DNA of 13,128 nt. Source: Sulfurovum sp. (GTDB lineage: Bacteria; Campylobacterota; Campylobacteria; Campylobacterales; Sulfurovaceae). Under the pieces are notes generated by a model. That model searched no databases. It saw only the letters and a program-made list of their open reading frames with translations, and was not told where the DNA came from. Every line of letters begins with the position of its first letter. The first letter of the stretch is position 1. This document shows positions 6,879 to 13,128 of this stretch, in pieces. A program made the translations under genes and the position numbers. The stretch spans positions 1 to 13,128 of the forward strand of contig SOIK01000152.1 of the NCBI GenBank assembly GCA_004377245.1. The letters run 5' to 3'.

Positions 6879-8051
6879 GTGAATATTCATGAGTATCAAG
6901 CGAAACAAATATTCCAAAAATATGGTGTTCCAACACCTAAAGGTATTATGGTTGAAAGTGTAAAAGATGCAGTTATTGCTGCACAAGAATTAGGTGGCCC
7001 TATTTGGGTTGTTAAAGCTCAAATTCACGCAGGTGGTCGTGGTCTTGGTGGTGGTGTTAAACTTGCTAAGACTCTTGACGAAGTAGAAGAGTTAGCTAAC
7101 GAAATTCTTGGTATGACATTGGTGACACATCAAACAGGTCCAGAAGGTAAGTTAGTACAAAAACTTTATATCGAAGATGGTGCGGACATTAAAGAAGAGT
7201 TATACCTTTCTGTTGTTCTTGATAGAACATTAGAAATGCCTCTAATTATGGCATCTACTGAGGGTGGTATGAACATTGAAGATGTTGCTGAAAACACTCC
7301 AGAAAAGATCATTACTGTTCCTGTTGATCCAGCTATTGGTTTCCAAGGCTTTCACGGTCGTCAATTGGCTTTTGGTCTAGGTATTACTGATAAAGCTGAG
7401 CAGAAAAACATTATTACATTTGCACAAAAACTTTTCAAGCTCTATATGGAACTAGATGCAGAGATGATCGAGATCAATCCTCTTGTTAAAACAGGTAAGG
7501 GCGAGTTTATCGCACTTGATGGAAAAATGGGCTTTGATAACTCTGCTCTTGGACGTCAACCAGAGATCGCTGCTATGAGAGATCTGACAGAAGAAGATCC
7601 AGATGAAGTAGAAGCAGCTCACTACGGTCTCTCTTATGTAGCTCTTGATGGTGAGATTGGTTGTATGGTAAATGGTGCTGGTCTTGCGATGGGTACGATG
7701 GATACAATTAACCACATGGGTGGAACACCTGCAAACTTCCTTGACGTTGGTGGTTCAGCTAATGCTGAAACAGTAGCTAAAGGTTTTGAGATCATTCTTA
7801 AAAACCCAAAAGTTAAGGCAATCTTCGTAAATATCTTTGGTGGAATCGTTCGTTGTGATCGTATCGCCAATGGTATTCTTGAAGCAACTAAGATCACTGA
7901 TGTTAACGTACCTGTTATCGTCCGTCTTGATGGAACAAATGCTCCAGAAGCGGCAGAGATTCTTAAAAATGCAAACATTGAAAATATTATCGTTGCATCT
8001 GATTTAGGCGATGGTGCGGCTAAAGCGGTTGCAGCAGCGAAGGGAGAATAA
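6879..8051 (+). CDS. sucC: Succinyl-CoA synthetase (ADP-forming), beta subunit
   Basis: SucC is the ATP-grasp subunit that, with SucD, interconverts succinate + CoA + ATP and succinyl-CoA + ADP + phosphate. The 390-residue length is close to E. coli SucC (388). It begins NIHEYQAK, the conserved family start, and has the ATP-grasp segment VKAQIHAGGRGLGGGVK at 45-61 and, near residues 323-335, GGIVRCDRIANGI at the subunit interface and nucleotide loop. The start codon is GTG at 6879; AAGGAG at 6868-6873 is at ideal spacing (5 nt), and the family N-terminus leaves no room for a later start. The stop is followed 3 nt later by sucD, so the two are translated as a pair. In this pathway context it supplies succinyl-CoA to, or takes it from, OorDABC. 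Confidence 0.97.
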   Translation: MNIHEYQAKQIFQKYGVPTPKGIMVESVKDAVIAAQELGGPIWVVKAQIHAGGRGLGGGVKLAKTLDEVEELANEILGMTLVTHQTGPEGKLVQKLYIEDGADIKEELYLSVVLDRTLEMPLIMASTEGGMNIEDVAENTPEKIITVPVDPAIGFQGFHGRQLAFGLGITDKAEQKNIITFAQKLFKLYMELDAEMIEINPLVKTGKGEFIALDGKMGFDNSALGRQPEIAAMRDLTEEDPDEVEAAHYGLSYVALDGEIGCMVNGAGLAMGTMDTINHMGGTPANFLDVGGSANAETVAKGFEIILKNPKVKAIFVNIFGGIVRCDRIANGILEATKITDVNVPVIVRLDGTNAPEAAEILKNANIENIIVASDLGDGAAKAVAAAKGE

Positions 8052-8054
8052 TTA

Positions 8055-8927
8055 ATGTCAATTTTAGTAAATAAAGATACAAAAGTAATCGTTCAAGGAT
8101 TTACAGGTAAAGAGGGAACTTTCCACGCAGAACAGTGTATTGATTATGGTACAAATATCGTGGGTGGTGTAACACCAAATAAAGGTGGTCAAACACATTT
8201 AGGTCAACCAGTATTTAATACAGTTTCAGAAGCAGTAGCTACTACAGGAGCAACTGTATCTATGATCTTCGTTCCACCTGCATTTGTGGGTGACGCAGTG
8301 ATGGAAGCAGCAGAAGCTGGTATTGAACTTGCAGTGATCATTACTGAAGGTGCACCGGTTAAAGATATGCAAGCAGCAAAAGCACATGCAAACAAGCATG
8401 GTATGATGACTATTGGACCAAACTGTCCTGGTGTTATCACAGCGGAAGAGTGTAAAATCGGAATCATGCCAGGCATGATCTTCAAAAAAGGTAATGTCGG
8501 GCTTATCTCTAAGTCCGGAACATTGACTTACGAAGGTGCAAACCAAGTATGTAACGAAGGTTATGGTATTACAACGGCTGTTGGTATTGGTGGAGACCCG
8601 ATCATCGGACTTTCATATAATCAAATATTACCAATGTTTGAAGCAGATCCGGATACTGAAGCAATTGTGATGATCGGTGAGATCGGTGGAGATCTTGAGA
8701 TTCAAGCTGCTAAGCTTATAAAAGAGCAGATCACTAAACCGGTTGTAGCATTTATTGCTGGTCAAACTGCACCTAAAGGTAAAACGATGGGTCACGCAGG
8801 TGCTATCGTATCTGGTTCAGCAGGAACAGCTAAAGAGAAGATGGAAGCATTGGAAGCAGCTGGTGTAAAAGTTGTTGTTTCTCCTGCTGAGATCGGTAAA
8901 GCTATTAAAGAAGTTTTATCTAGATGA
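8055..8927 (+). CDS. sucD: Succinyl-CoA synthetase (ADP-forming), alpha subunit
   Basis: SucD binds CoA and carries the phosphorylated histidine. In the 290-residue protein (E. coli 289), [10 protein letters not shown] at 15-24 is the CoA-binding loop, GPNCPG at 121-126 is the conserved cysteine-containing turn, SKSGTLTYE at 152-160 follows, and the active-site histidine is H247 in [10 protein letters not shown]. The ribosome-binding site GGGAG overlaps the end of sucC, 3 nt upstream, which indicates translational coupling and 1:1 synthesis. A stable hairpin begins 11 nt after the stop, so the sucCD transcript probably ends or is weakened there, before the small metal-binding gene and oorDABC. 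Confidence 0.97.
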   Translation: MSILVNKDTKVIVQGFTGKEGTFHAEQCIDYGTNIVGGVTPNKGGQTHLGQPVFNTVSEAVATTGATVSMIFVPPAFVGDAVMEAAEAGIELAVIITEGAPVKDMQAAKAHANKHGMMTIGPNCPGVITAEECKIGIMPGMIFKKGNVGLISKSGTLTYEGANQVCNEGYGITTAVGIGGDPIIGLSYNQILPMFEADPDTEAIVMIGEIGGDLEIQAAKLIKEQITKPVVAFIAGQTAPKGKTMGHAGAIVSGSAGTAKEKMEALEAAGVKVVVSPAEIGKAIKEVLSR

Positions 8928-8937
8928 GAACCGTTAA

Positions 8938-8963
8938 ATAAACGACAATAGTTTGTCGTTTAT
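8938..8963 (+). terminator. Hairpin after sucD, probable terminator
   Basis: ATAAACGACAA at 8938-8948 and TTGTCGTTTAT at 8953-8963 form a perfect 11-bp stem with a TAGT loop, starting 11 nt after the sucD stop. The U-rich 3' arm (TTTAT) could act in part as the U-tract. The near-symmetric arms mean it could work on either strand. Confidence 0.6.
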
Positions 8964-8996
8964 AGGTTTGGAACCAGAGTAGTGGAGCGATAGCGA

Positions 8997-9072
8997 CCCA
9001 CGAAGGCAATAACCATCAAATTCTTCGTGGGCAGTGCCAAAGGCATACATTTTAATAAATGCCCACGCTACA
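8997..9072. repeat. REP-like palindromic repeat, copy B
   Basis: CCCACGAAG at 8997-9005 pairs with CTTCGTGGG at 9023-9031. The 46 bp at 9027-9072 match copy A (203-248) at 42 positions, including terminal GTGGGCA/TGCCCAC arms (9027-9033 with 9060-9066) and the inner TGCC-AAA-GGCA hairpin (9035-9045). Two mismatches of the loop and one arm change lie where pairing is not disturbed in the core, as expected of a dispersed structured repeat. It lies between sucD and the HMA gene. Confidence 0.72.
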
Positions 9073-9129
9073 TACTCTTTGCATACTTCTTCAATATCAT
9101 AACTAATAAAAAATCTTAAAGGTAACAAA

Positions 9130-9408
9130 ATGACACAAACGTTTAAAGTAATCAATGTCAAATGTGGCGGTTGTGCATCTACTTTGAAAGAAAAACTCTT
9201 TGAAAAGTTCGGTGAAGTAGAGGTAAATCTTGAAAAAGAACCTCGTGAGATTACCTTAACCATTAAAGAAGATGAGATAGCTTCATTGGGAGAGGCACTT
9301 AAGAAATTAGGCTATCCTTTCGTTACAGAAAAGATGGGATTTGTAGATAGTACCTCTGCAAAAGCAAAAAGTTTTGTATCTTGTGCAATAGGTAAAATGA
9401 ATACATAA
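9130..9408 (+). CDS. Small HMA-domain (heavy-metal-associated) protein
   Basis: A 92-residue cytoplasmic protein with no signal peptide. Residues 4 to about 66 match the HMA fold of CopZ-type metallochaperones and P-ATPase N-termini: VINVKCGGCASTL at 8-20 with metal-ligand cysteines C12 and C15, an alternating acidic beta segment, and LKKLGYP at 57-63. The last 26 residues form a tail (AKAKSFVSCAIGKM) with one more cysteine, C85, which is not part of the standard domain. AAAGGT at 9117-9122 precedes the ATG by 7 nt. The gene sits alone between sucD and oorD; no metal-transporting ATPase is nearby, so the metal and partner are unknown. Copper or another soft metal is the usual cargo of CxxC HMA proteins, but the GG between the cysteines is not the common MxCxxC copper form. 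Confidence 0.85.
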   Translation: MTQTFKVINVKCGGCASTLKEKLFEKFGEVEVNLEKEPREITLTIKEDEIASLGEALKKLGYPFVTEKMGFVDSTSAKAKSFVSCAIGKMNT

Positions 9409-9420
9409 ATAGAACTATTT

Positions 9421-9442
9421 TTGTTGCTTCAAAAGGTAACAA
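9421..9442 (+). terminator. Weak hairpin after the HMA gene
   Basis: TTGTTGC at 9421-9427 pairs with GTAACAA at 9436-9442 (7 bp with one G-U pair, 8-nt loop), 12 nt after the HMA stop and followed by CCTCTCTT. It is A/T-rich and only a modest terminator candidate. Confidence 0.35.
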
Positions 9443-9517
9443 CCTCTCTTATAGTACCAATAATTCCACCTTATTCATATCATCCTTACAAAAACTAAGT
9501 TATCCTCGTTTTAGTGA

Positions 9518-9534
9518 ATAGGGCATTGCCCTAT
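9518..9534. promoter_or_regulatory. Palindrome overlapping the putative oorD promoter
   Basis: ATAGGGCA-T-TGCCCTAT is an 8+1+8 perfect inverted repeat. Its right end overlaps TATAAA at 9532-9537, a plausible -10 box for oorD (transcription start near 9544, ATG at 9573). The dyad may be an operator, an RNA hairpin of an upstream transcript, or a shrunken relative of the GGGCA/TGCCC REP-like repeats. Confidence 0.45.
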
Positions 9535-9572
9535 AAATCTCACTTAATTTTAACAAATAAAAAGGGGAAAAT

Positions 9573-9902
9573 ATGGCAGCAATGGTAGCTCCTGAGAATA
9601 CTCCAGTATGGGTAGATACAGCTAGATGTAAAGCATGCGATATTTGTGTGGACGCTTGTCCCGCAGGTGTACTTTCAATGCAAGCAGAACCAACTTCAAC
9701 TTTGGGTGCAATGATCAGCGTGATCGCACCAGAAGCATGTATTGGATGTAATGAGTGCGAACTCGCATGTCCAGACTTTGCGATTTATGTGGCAGAGAAA
9801 AAAGAGTTTAAATTTGCAAAACTCACAGATGCTTCTAAAGCAAGACAAGAAGCAATTTCAAGTAACGGGTATAGAATCCCTACAGATTATAAGGAGAACT
9901 AA
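9573..9902 (+). CDS. oorD: 2-oxoglutarate:ferredoxin oxidoreductase, delta subunit (ferredoxin-like)
   Basis: OorD is the electron-transfer subunit of the four-part 2-oxoglutarate:ferredoxin (acceptor) oxidoreductase. The 109-residue protein has two complete [4Fe-4S] motifs: C19, C22, C25 with C29 (CKACDICVDACP) and C56, C59, C62 with C66 (CIGCNECELACP). Each cluster's fourth ligand comes from the other motif in this fold. A short N-terminal extension and a C-terminal tail of about 35 residues flank the ferredoxin core. AAGGGGA lies just upstream of the ATG. The TAA stop shares one base with the oorA ATG (TAATG), so the two are translationally coupled. The order D-A-B-C is that of Helicobacter and Campylobacter. 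Confidence 0.95.
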   Translation: MAAMVAPENTPVWVDTARCKACDICVDACPAGVLSMQAEPTSTLGAMISVIAPEACIGCNECELACPDFAIYVAEKKEFKFAKLTDASKARQEAISSNGYRIPTDYKEN

Positions 9903-11035
9903 TGGCAACTAGAGAAGTAATATCTACTGGTAATGAACTAGCAGCGATTGCAGCAGTTGACGCAGGATGTGAGTTTTTTGGTGGATACCCACTAACTCCA
10001 TCAAGTGAAGTAATGCACGTAATATCTGACCTTTTACCAAAGGTTGGTGGTGTAGCAATCCAAATGGAAGATGAGATCGCAGGTATTTGTGCTGTTATCG
10101 GTGCTTCCATGAGTGGTAAAAGAGCATTAACTGCGACTTCAGGTCCTGGTATTTCACTTAAAGCTGAAAACTTAGGTTTGGCACAAATGGCAGAAGTGCC
10201 TTTGGTATGTGTAAACGTAATGAGAGGTGGTCCGTCAACTGGTCTTCCGACTCGTGTATCTCAAGGGGATGTTGCTCAAGCGAAAAACCCATCACACGGT
10301 GACTACAAATCAATTACTTTATGTGCAGGTAACTTGGCAGAGTGTTATACTGAAACTGTAAGAGCATTTAACCTTGCAGATAGATTTATGCAACCTGTAT
10401 TTGTACTTTTGGATGAGACTTTAGGTCACATGCATGGTAAAGCTGATATCCCTACAGCTGAAGAGGTAAAAGCAGGAATCGTACCAAGAAAAAGATTTGA
10501 TGGTCCAGCTGAAGAGTATTTCCCTTATGGTGTAGCACAAGATGAGCCAGCAGTACTTAACCCAATGTTTGAAGGTTATAGATACCACTTTACAGGTCTT
10601 CACCATGACAAAAATGGTTTCCCAACAGAAGAGATCAATACATGTAAAGCATTGATCGAGAGACTGTTTAATAAAGTTGAAGCACATGAAGATGAGCTTG
10701 AGTCTTATGAAGAGTTCATGATGGACGATGCTGAAGTAATGATCGTAGCTTATGGTTCTGTATCATTGTCTGCAAAAGAGGCTATCAGACACCTTAGAGA
10801 AGATGGTATTAAAGCGGGTCTGTTCAGACCAATCACTTTATGGCCAAGCCCAGAACAAGCTATCAGAAAATGGACAAATAAAATTGATAAAGTTTTATGT
10901 GTTGAACTTAATATTGGTCAGTATCATGATGAGATTCAAAGAGCTTCCGGTAGACTTGATATCGCAGAACTATTTAAAGTAAATGGTAGACCGATTTCTC
11001 CATATGAGATTGTTAATAAAGTAAAGGAGCTATAA
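9902..11035 (+). CDS. oorA: 2-oxoglutarate:ferredoxin oxidoreductase, alpha subunit
   Basis: OorA carries the pyrimidine-binding (domain I) and domain II parts of this thiamine-diphosphate enzyme, which interconverts 2-oxoglutarate + CoA and succinyl-CoA + CO2 with ferredoxin-level electrons. The 377-residue length fits the family. Visible: GYPLTPSSE at 28-36, the TSGPG turn ending at 83, and RGGPSTGLPTR at 108-118, the highly conserved substrate-side loop. The C-terminal third (VMIVAYGSVSLSAKEAIRHL onward, then LFRPITLWP) is the Rossmann-like domain II. AAGGAG at 9891-9896 lies inside the end of oorD. The oorB start follows one base after the stop. The family also includes branched-chain and pyruvate oxidoreductases; succinyl-CoA synthetase next door and the D-A-B-C order favour 2-oxoglutarate. 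Confidence 0.96.
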   Translation: MATREVISTGNELAAIAAVDAGCEFFGGYPLTPSSEVMHVISDLLPKVGGVAIQMEDEIAGICAVIGASMSGKRALTATSGPGISLKAENLGLAQMAEVPLVCVNVMRGGPSTGLPTRVSQGDVAQAKNPSHGDYKSITLCAGNLAECYTETVRAFNLADRFMQPVFVLLDETLGHMHGKADIPTAEEVKAGIVPRKRFDGPAEEYFPYGVAQDEPAVLNPMFEGYRYHFTGLHHDKNGFPTEEINTCKALIERLFNKVEAHEDELESYEEFMMDDAEVMIVAYGSVSLSAKEAIRHLREDGIKAGLFRPITLWPSPEQAIRKWTNKIDKVLCVELNIGQYHDEIQRASGRLDIAELFKVNGRPISPYEIVNKVKEL

Positions 11036-11036
11036 G

Positions 11037-11894
11037 ATGGCATTTAATTATGATCAATATTTAAGACTTGAAAAGATGCCAACACTATGGTGTTGGGGTT
11101 GTGGTGATGGTGTTATACTCAAAGCATTCATCAGGGCTGTAGATAAACTTGGTATCAAGAAAGATGATATGTGTGTGGTTTCTGGTATCGGTTGTTCAGG
11201 AAGATTCTCTTCATATGTGGATTTCAATACAGTACATACAACACACGGTAGAACCATAGCGTATGCAACGGGTATTAAGTTGGCAAACCCAGATAAACAT
11301 GTAGTATGTGTTGCTGGTGATGGAGATTCATTGGCTATTGGTGGTAACCATACGATCCATGGTTGTAGAAGAAATATCGATATTACATTTATTATCATCA
11401 ACAACTTTATCTATGGTTTGACTAACTCTCAAACTTCACCAACTACACCAAAAGGTATGTGGACAGTAACTCAAAAAGTAGGTAATATTGACCCTACTTT
11501 TGATACTTGTGACCTTATGATCGCTGCTGGTGCATCATTTGTTGCTAGAGAGAATGTAACAGCGCCTAAAAAACTTGAAAAACTTTTCGTTCAAGCACTT
11601 GAGCATAAAGGCTTTGCAGTAGTTGAAGCACTCTCTAACTGTCACATTAACCTTGGTAGAAAGAACAAAATGGTTTCTGCTATGGAAAACCTTGACTGGA
11701 TCGACAGTATCACTGTTTCTAAAAAGAAATATGATACATTAAGCCCGGAAGAGCAACTCAACTTGCTTCCAACAGGTATCTTAAAACAAGATACTGAAGC
11801 TGATGAGTATTGTGATATGTATGCAGAAATCCAAAAAGTACATCAAGGTGAGAGATCAAAAATCACTCAAGATGACTTTGAGAAAAAAATATAA
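11037..11894 (+). CDS. oorB: 2-oxoglutarate:ferredoxin oxidoreductase, beta subunit (ThDP-binding)
   Basis: OorB binds thiamine diphosphate and a proximal [4Fe-4S] cluster. The 285-residue protein has WCWGCGDG at 18-25, IGCSGR at 51-56, TTHGR at 68-72 and the diphosphate/Mg motif GDGDSLAIGGNH at 94-105, followed by INN at 121-123. By comparison with pyruvate:ferredoxin oxidoreductase, the cluster ligands should be C19, C22, C53 and C202 (SNCHINLG); all four are present. AAAGGAG at 11023-11029 lies within the end of oorA, one base upstream of this gene, so synthesis is coupled. The C-terminal 60 residues are charged and have no recognisable motif, as in other OorB proteins. Confidence 0.96.
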   Translation: MAFNYDQYLRLEKMPTLWCWGCGDGVILKAFIRAVDKLGIKKDDMCVVSGIGCSGRFSSYVDFNTVHTTHGRTIAYATGIKLANPDKHVVCVAGDGDSLAIGGNHTIHGCRRNIDITFIIINNFIYGLTNSQTSPTTPKGMWTVTQKVGNIDPTFDTCDLMIAAGASFVARENVTAPKKLEKLFVQALEHKGFAVVEALSNCHINLGRKNKMVSAMENLDWIDSITVSKKKYDTLSPEEQLNLLPTGILKQDTEADEYCDMYAEIQKVHQGERSKITQDDFEKKI

Positions 11895-11905
11895 GGAGAA
11901 ACATC

Positions 11906-12460
11906 ATGTCTAAAACATTAATGAGATTTACGGGTGTTGGTGGTCAAGGTGTTCTTCTTGCTGGTGAGATCTTTGCAGCTGCAAAGATCAAAACTGGTGG
12001 TTACGGACTAAAAACAGCAACTTATACATCACAGGTACGTGGTGGACCAACGGTTGTTGATATTCAATTGGATGATGAAGAGATTTATTACCCATATGCA
12101 AATGATGGTGAGATCAACTTCATGCTTTCAGTTGCAAATGTAAGTTTCCAATCATTTAAAGATGGTGTTAAACCAGGAGGAACAATTGTAATTGAGCCTA
12201 ACTTGGTACAAGCATCTGAAGAAGATAGAAAAAAATGGAATATCGTTGAGATTCCTATCATTACTATTGCAAAAGAAGAAGTAGGAAACGTAATTACTCA
12301 ATCTGTAGTTGCACTTGCTATCGCAAATACGTATATGAATGCTATTGATAAACAAGTACTTATTGATACTATGTTGAGTAAAGTACCTGCGAAAGTGCAT
12401 GAAATCAACCTAACAGCATATGATTTAGGTGAAAAATACGCAAAAGAATCAATGAAGTAA
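11906..12460 (+). CDS. oorC: 2-oxoglutarate:ferredoxin oxidoreductase, gamma subunit
   Basis: OorC is the gamma domain of the OFOR family, which contributes to CoA binding and completes the enzyme. The 184-residue length is typical. Visible: the glycine-rich start GVGGQGVLLAGEI at 10-22, and TSQVRGGPTVVDI at 41-53, the conserved RGG loop. It follows oorB after 11 nt with AAGGAG at 11893-11898, which overlaps the end of oorB. It is the last gene of the oor unit: 26 nt after its stop a branched inverted-repeat element begins, and the next gene, rnpB, has its own promoter. Confidence 0.95.
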   Translation: MSKTLMRFTGVGGQGVLLAGEIFAAAKIKTGGYGLKTATYTSQVRGGPTVVDIQLDDEEIYYPYANDGEINFMLSVANVSFQSFKDGVKPGGTIVIEPNLVQASEEDRKKWNIVEIPIITIAKEEVGNVITQSVVALAIANTYMNAIDKQVLIDTMLSKVPAKVHEINLTAYDLGEKYAKESMK

Positions 12461-12485
12461 TCTTTCTTCTTGCTTCACTGCATCT

Positions 12486-12577
12486 TTGAGGGAGTTCGTT
12501 CAGTCATGTCTGGCACTAAATGCCGATACCCCTGTCGCTAAAGCGTAAGTGGGGTACACTGACGTACACTCCTTCAG
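12486..12577. repeat. Branched inverted-repeat element after oorC
   Basis: Nested complementary arms predict a cloverleaf-like fold. The outer stem is 12487-12495 with 12568-12576 (TGAGGGAGT/ACTCCTTCA, one G-U pair); the second stem is TCAGT/ACTGA (12500-12504 with 12558-12562). Inside are two hairpins: GGCA-CTAAA-TGCC (12512-12524) and TACCCC/GGGGTA (12527-12532 with 12551-12556), the latter holding CGCT-AA-AGCG. No T-run follows. It may be a REP/MITE-like mobile repeat, the 3' end structure of the oor mRNA, or a small structured RNA. I know no named family it matches. Confidence 0.6.
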
Positions 12578-12695
12578 CACAACCCACAAATCTACAACAA
12601 ATCAAAAAGAAATTTTTACTTCATAACATTAATGTTCTGTAAAAAATATCAAAATACTGACTAAAACTATTGACAACAATAATCAACTATGTCAA

Positions 12696-12730
12696 ACTAC
12701 CCACTACCCACTACCCACTACCCACTACCC
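12696..12730. repeat. Tandem repeat, five copies of ACTACCC
   Basis: Five exact copies of the 7-mer ACTACCC run from 12696 to 12730 and end 19 bp before the rnpB -10 box. The complementary strand reads GGGTAGT five times, that is five G3 tracts separated by TAGT, which satisfies the usual G-quadruplex pattern. The array occupies the place of the -35 region. Confidence 0.95.
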
Positions 12731-12746
12731 ACTTAACACTAATTTA

Positions 12747-12755
12747 TGCTATAAT
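12747..12755 (+). promoter_or_regulatory. Extended -10 promoter of rnpB
   Basis: TGCTATAAT is a perfect extended -10 element (TG-N-TATAAT, box at 12750-12755). It lies 5 nt before the 5' arm of the P1 helix of RNase P RNA, which puts the likely start at about 12761. There is no -35 hexamer because the tandem heptamer repeat fills that position. Confidence 0.8.
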
Positions 12756-12760
12756 TCGCT

Positions 12761-13105
12761 CAGGTGCAATAGGTAGTTGCTGGTAGCGTAAGCTACGAGA
12801 GGAAAGTCCGGGCTACAGGTGAGACAGGACTCCATCTAACGGATGGCCAGAGTAATCTGAGGGCAAGTGCAACAGAGAGTAGACCGCCAAGCCTTTGGCT
12901 TGGTAAGGGTGAAAGGGTGGGGTAAGAGCCCACCAGTGCTTGTGGTAACATAGGCAGCTAGGTAAACCCTGTCCGTAGCAAGAAGTATATGGTATGAGTC
13001 TCACAAGCCATTAAATTGGCACTCATACTTCGCTTGAGCGTATTGGCAACAATACGCCTAGATAAATAACTACCCACGACAAAACCCGGCTTATCGTTGC
13101 ACCTG
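12761..13105 (+). ncRNA. rnpB: RNase P RNA, bacterial type A
   Basis: This is the catalytic RNA that cuts the 5' leader from precursor tRNAs. The ends pair perfectly as helix P1: CAGGTGCAA at 12761-12769 with TTGCACCTG at 13097-13105, giving about 345 nt. A P3-type hairpin GTAGC-GTAA-GCTAC is at 12783-12796. The conserved P4 5' strand GAGGAAAGTCCGGGC is at 12799-12813 and its partner CGACAAAACCCGGCTTATCG at 13077-13096. The universal ACAGAGAG and TAGACCGCC segments follow 12872, then GGTAAGGGTGAAAGGGTG, a P13-type GGTGGG/CCCACC hairpin, and GGTAAACCC near 12961. GCTTGAG then precedes a P18 hairpin CGTATTG-GCAA-CAATACG (13039-13056) and CCTAGAT. The window ends 23 nt later, so the terminator is not seen. 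Confidence 0.97.
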
Positions 13106-13128
13106 ATTTAGTGTTAAATGCTAAGCGT

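Larger units (their letters stand above)
12461..12760. other. Intergenic region between oorC and rnpB
   Basis: This 300-nt stretch contains no credible coding gene on either strand. From left to right it holds the branched inverted-repeat element (12486-12577), a run of A/T-rich DNA, a 6-bp dyad TTGACA/TGTCAA (12670-12675 with 12690-12695), the 7-bp tandem repeat (12696-12730) and the rnpB promoter (12750-12755). Confidence 0.7.

Noticed and set aside
12670..12675. TTGACA as a -35 box for rnpB
   Set aside because: It is 74 bp from the TATAAT at 12750, far from the usual 16-18 bp, and there is no -10 box at the right distance after it. It may only be part of a TTGACA/TGTCAA dyad.
12691..12735. 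The ACTACCC array as a CRISPR or iteron origin
   Set aside because: There are no spacers between units, no cas or replication-initiator genes, and the units are only 7 bp. A simple tandem repeat fits.
12813..13004. A reverse-strand open frame of 63 codons inside rnpB
   Set aside because: It lies wholly within the conserved RNase P RNA, whose base pairing accounts for the sequence.
12733..13117. 10-bp inverted repeat TTAACACTAA/TTAGTGTTAA flanking rnpB (12733-12742 and 13108-13117)
   Set aside because: Suggestive of mobile-element ends, but it is short, A/T-rich, without target-site duplication, and rnpB is an essential core gene. Chance is the simpler explanation.

Overview
The window reads as chromosomal core-metabolism DNA from a Campylobacterota (epsilonproteobacterial) bacterium, most like the free-living Sulfurimonas/Sulfurovum type. 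Reasons: the gene order mdh-sucC-sucD-oorD-oorA-oorB-oorC matches the order known from Campylobacter; the 2-oxoglutarate:ferredoxin oxidoreductase is the four-subunit OorDABC form; base composition is moderately A/T-rich; and TATAAT -10 boxes occur without -35 boxes. All genes are on the + strand. The genus assignment is inference.

Layout. 1-134: C-terminal end of an iron-sulfur (class I) fumarase. 352-1749: a complete class II fumarase, fumC. 2059-6633: a tight three-gene unit made of ETF:quinone oxidoreductase, an EtfB-EtfA fusion (644 aa) and malate dehydrogenase, with gaps of 20 and 10 nt. 6879-8927: sucCD with its own promoter. 9130-9408: a small HMA-type metal-binding protein with a CGGC motif. 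9573-12460: oorDABC, packed with overlaps or very short gaps. 12761-13105: rnpB, the RNase P RNA, behind an extended -10 promoter.

How the genes work together. Fumarase, malate dehydrogenase, succinyl-CoA synthetase and OorDABC cover oxaloacetate-malate-fumarate and succinate-succinyl-CoA-2-oxoglutarate. They could run oxidatively or as the reductive TCA cycle. The genes that would settle direction (ATP-citrate lyase, fumarate reductase, pyruvate synthase) are not in view. Reductive running of OorDABC needs low-potential ferredoxin. It is therefore notable that a compact electron-transfer-flavoprotein module is in an operon with mdh, and that its EtfB half carries the DGDTA-type motif of anaerobic/bifurcating ETFs. 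This is the best candidate for an under-described system here, but the coupling to ferredoxin is a hypothesis.

The non-coding parts also hold structure: two copies of a 46-bp REP-like palindromic repeat (203-248 and 9027-9072), a branched inverted-repeat element after oorC (12486-12577), a 7-bp tandem repeat with G-quadruplex potential abutting the rnpB promoter (12696-12730), and a near-perfect palindrome touching the putative oorD -10 box (9518-9534).
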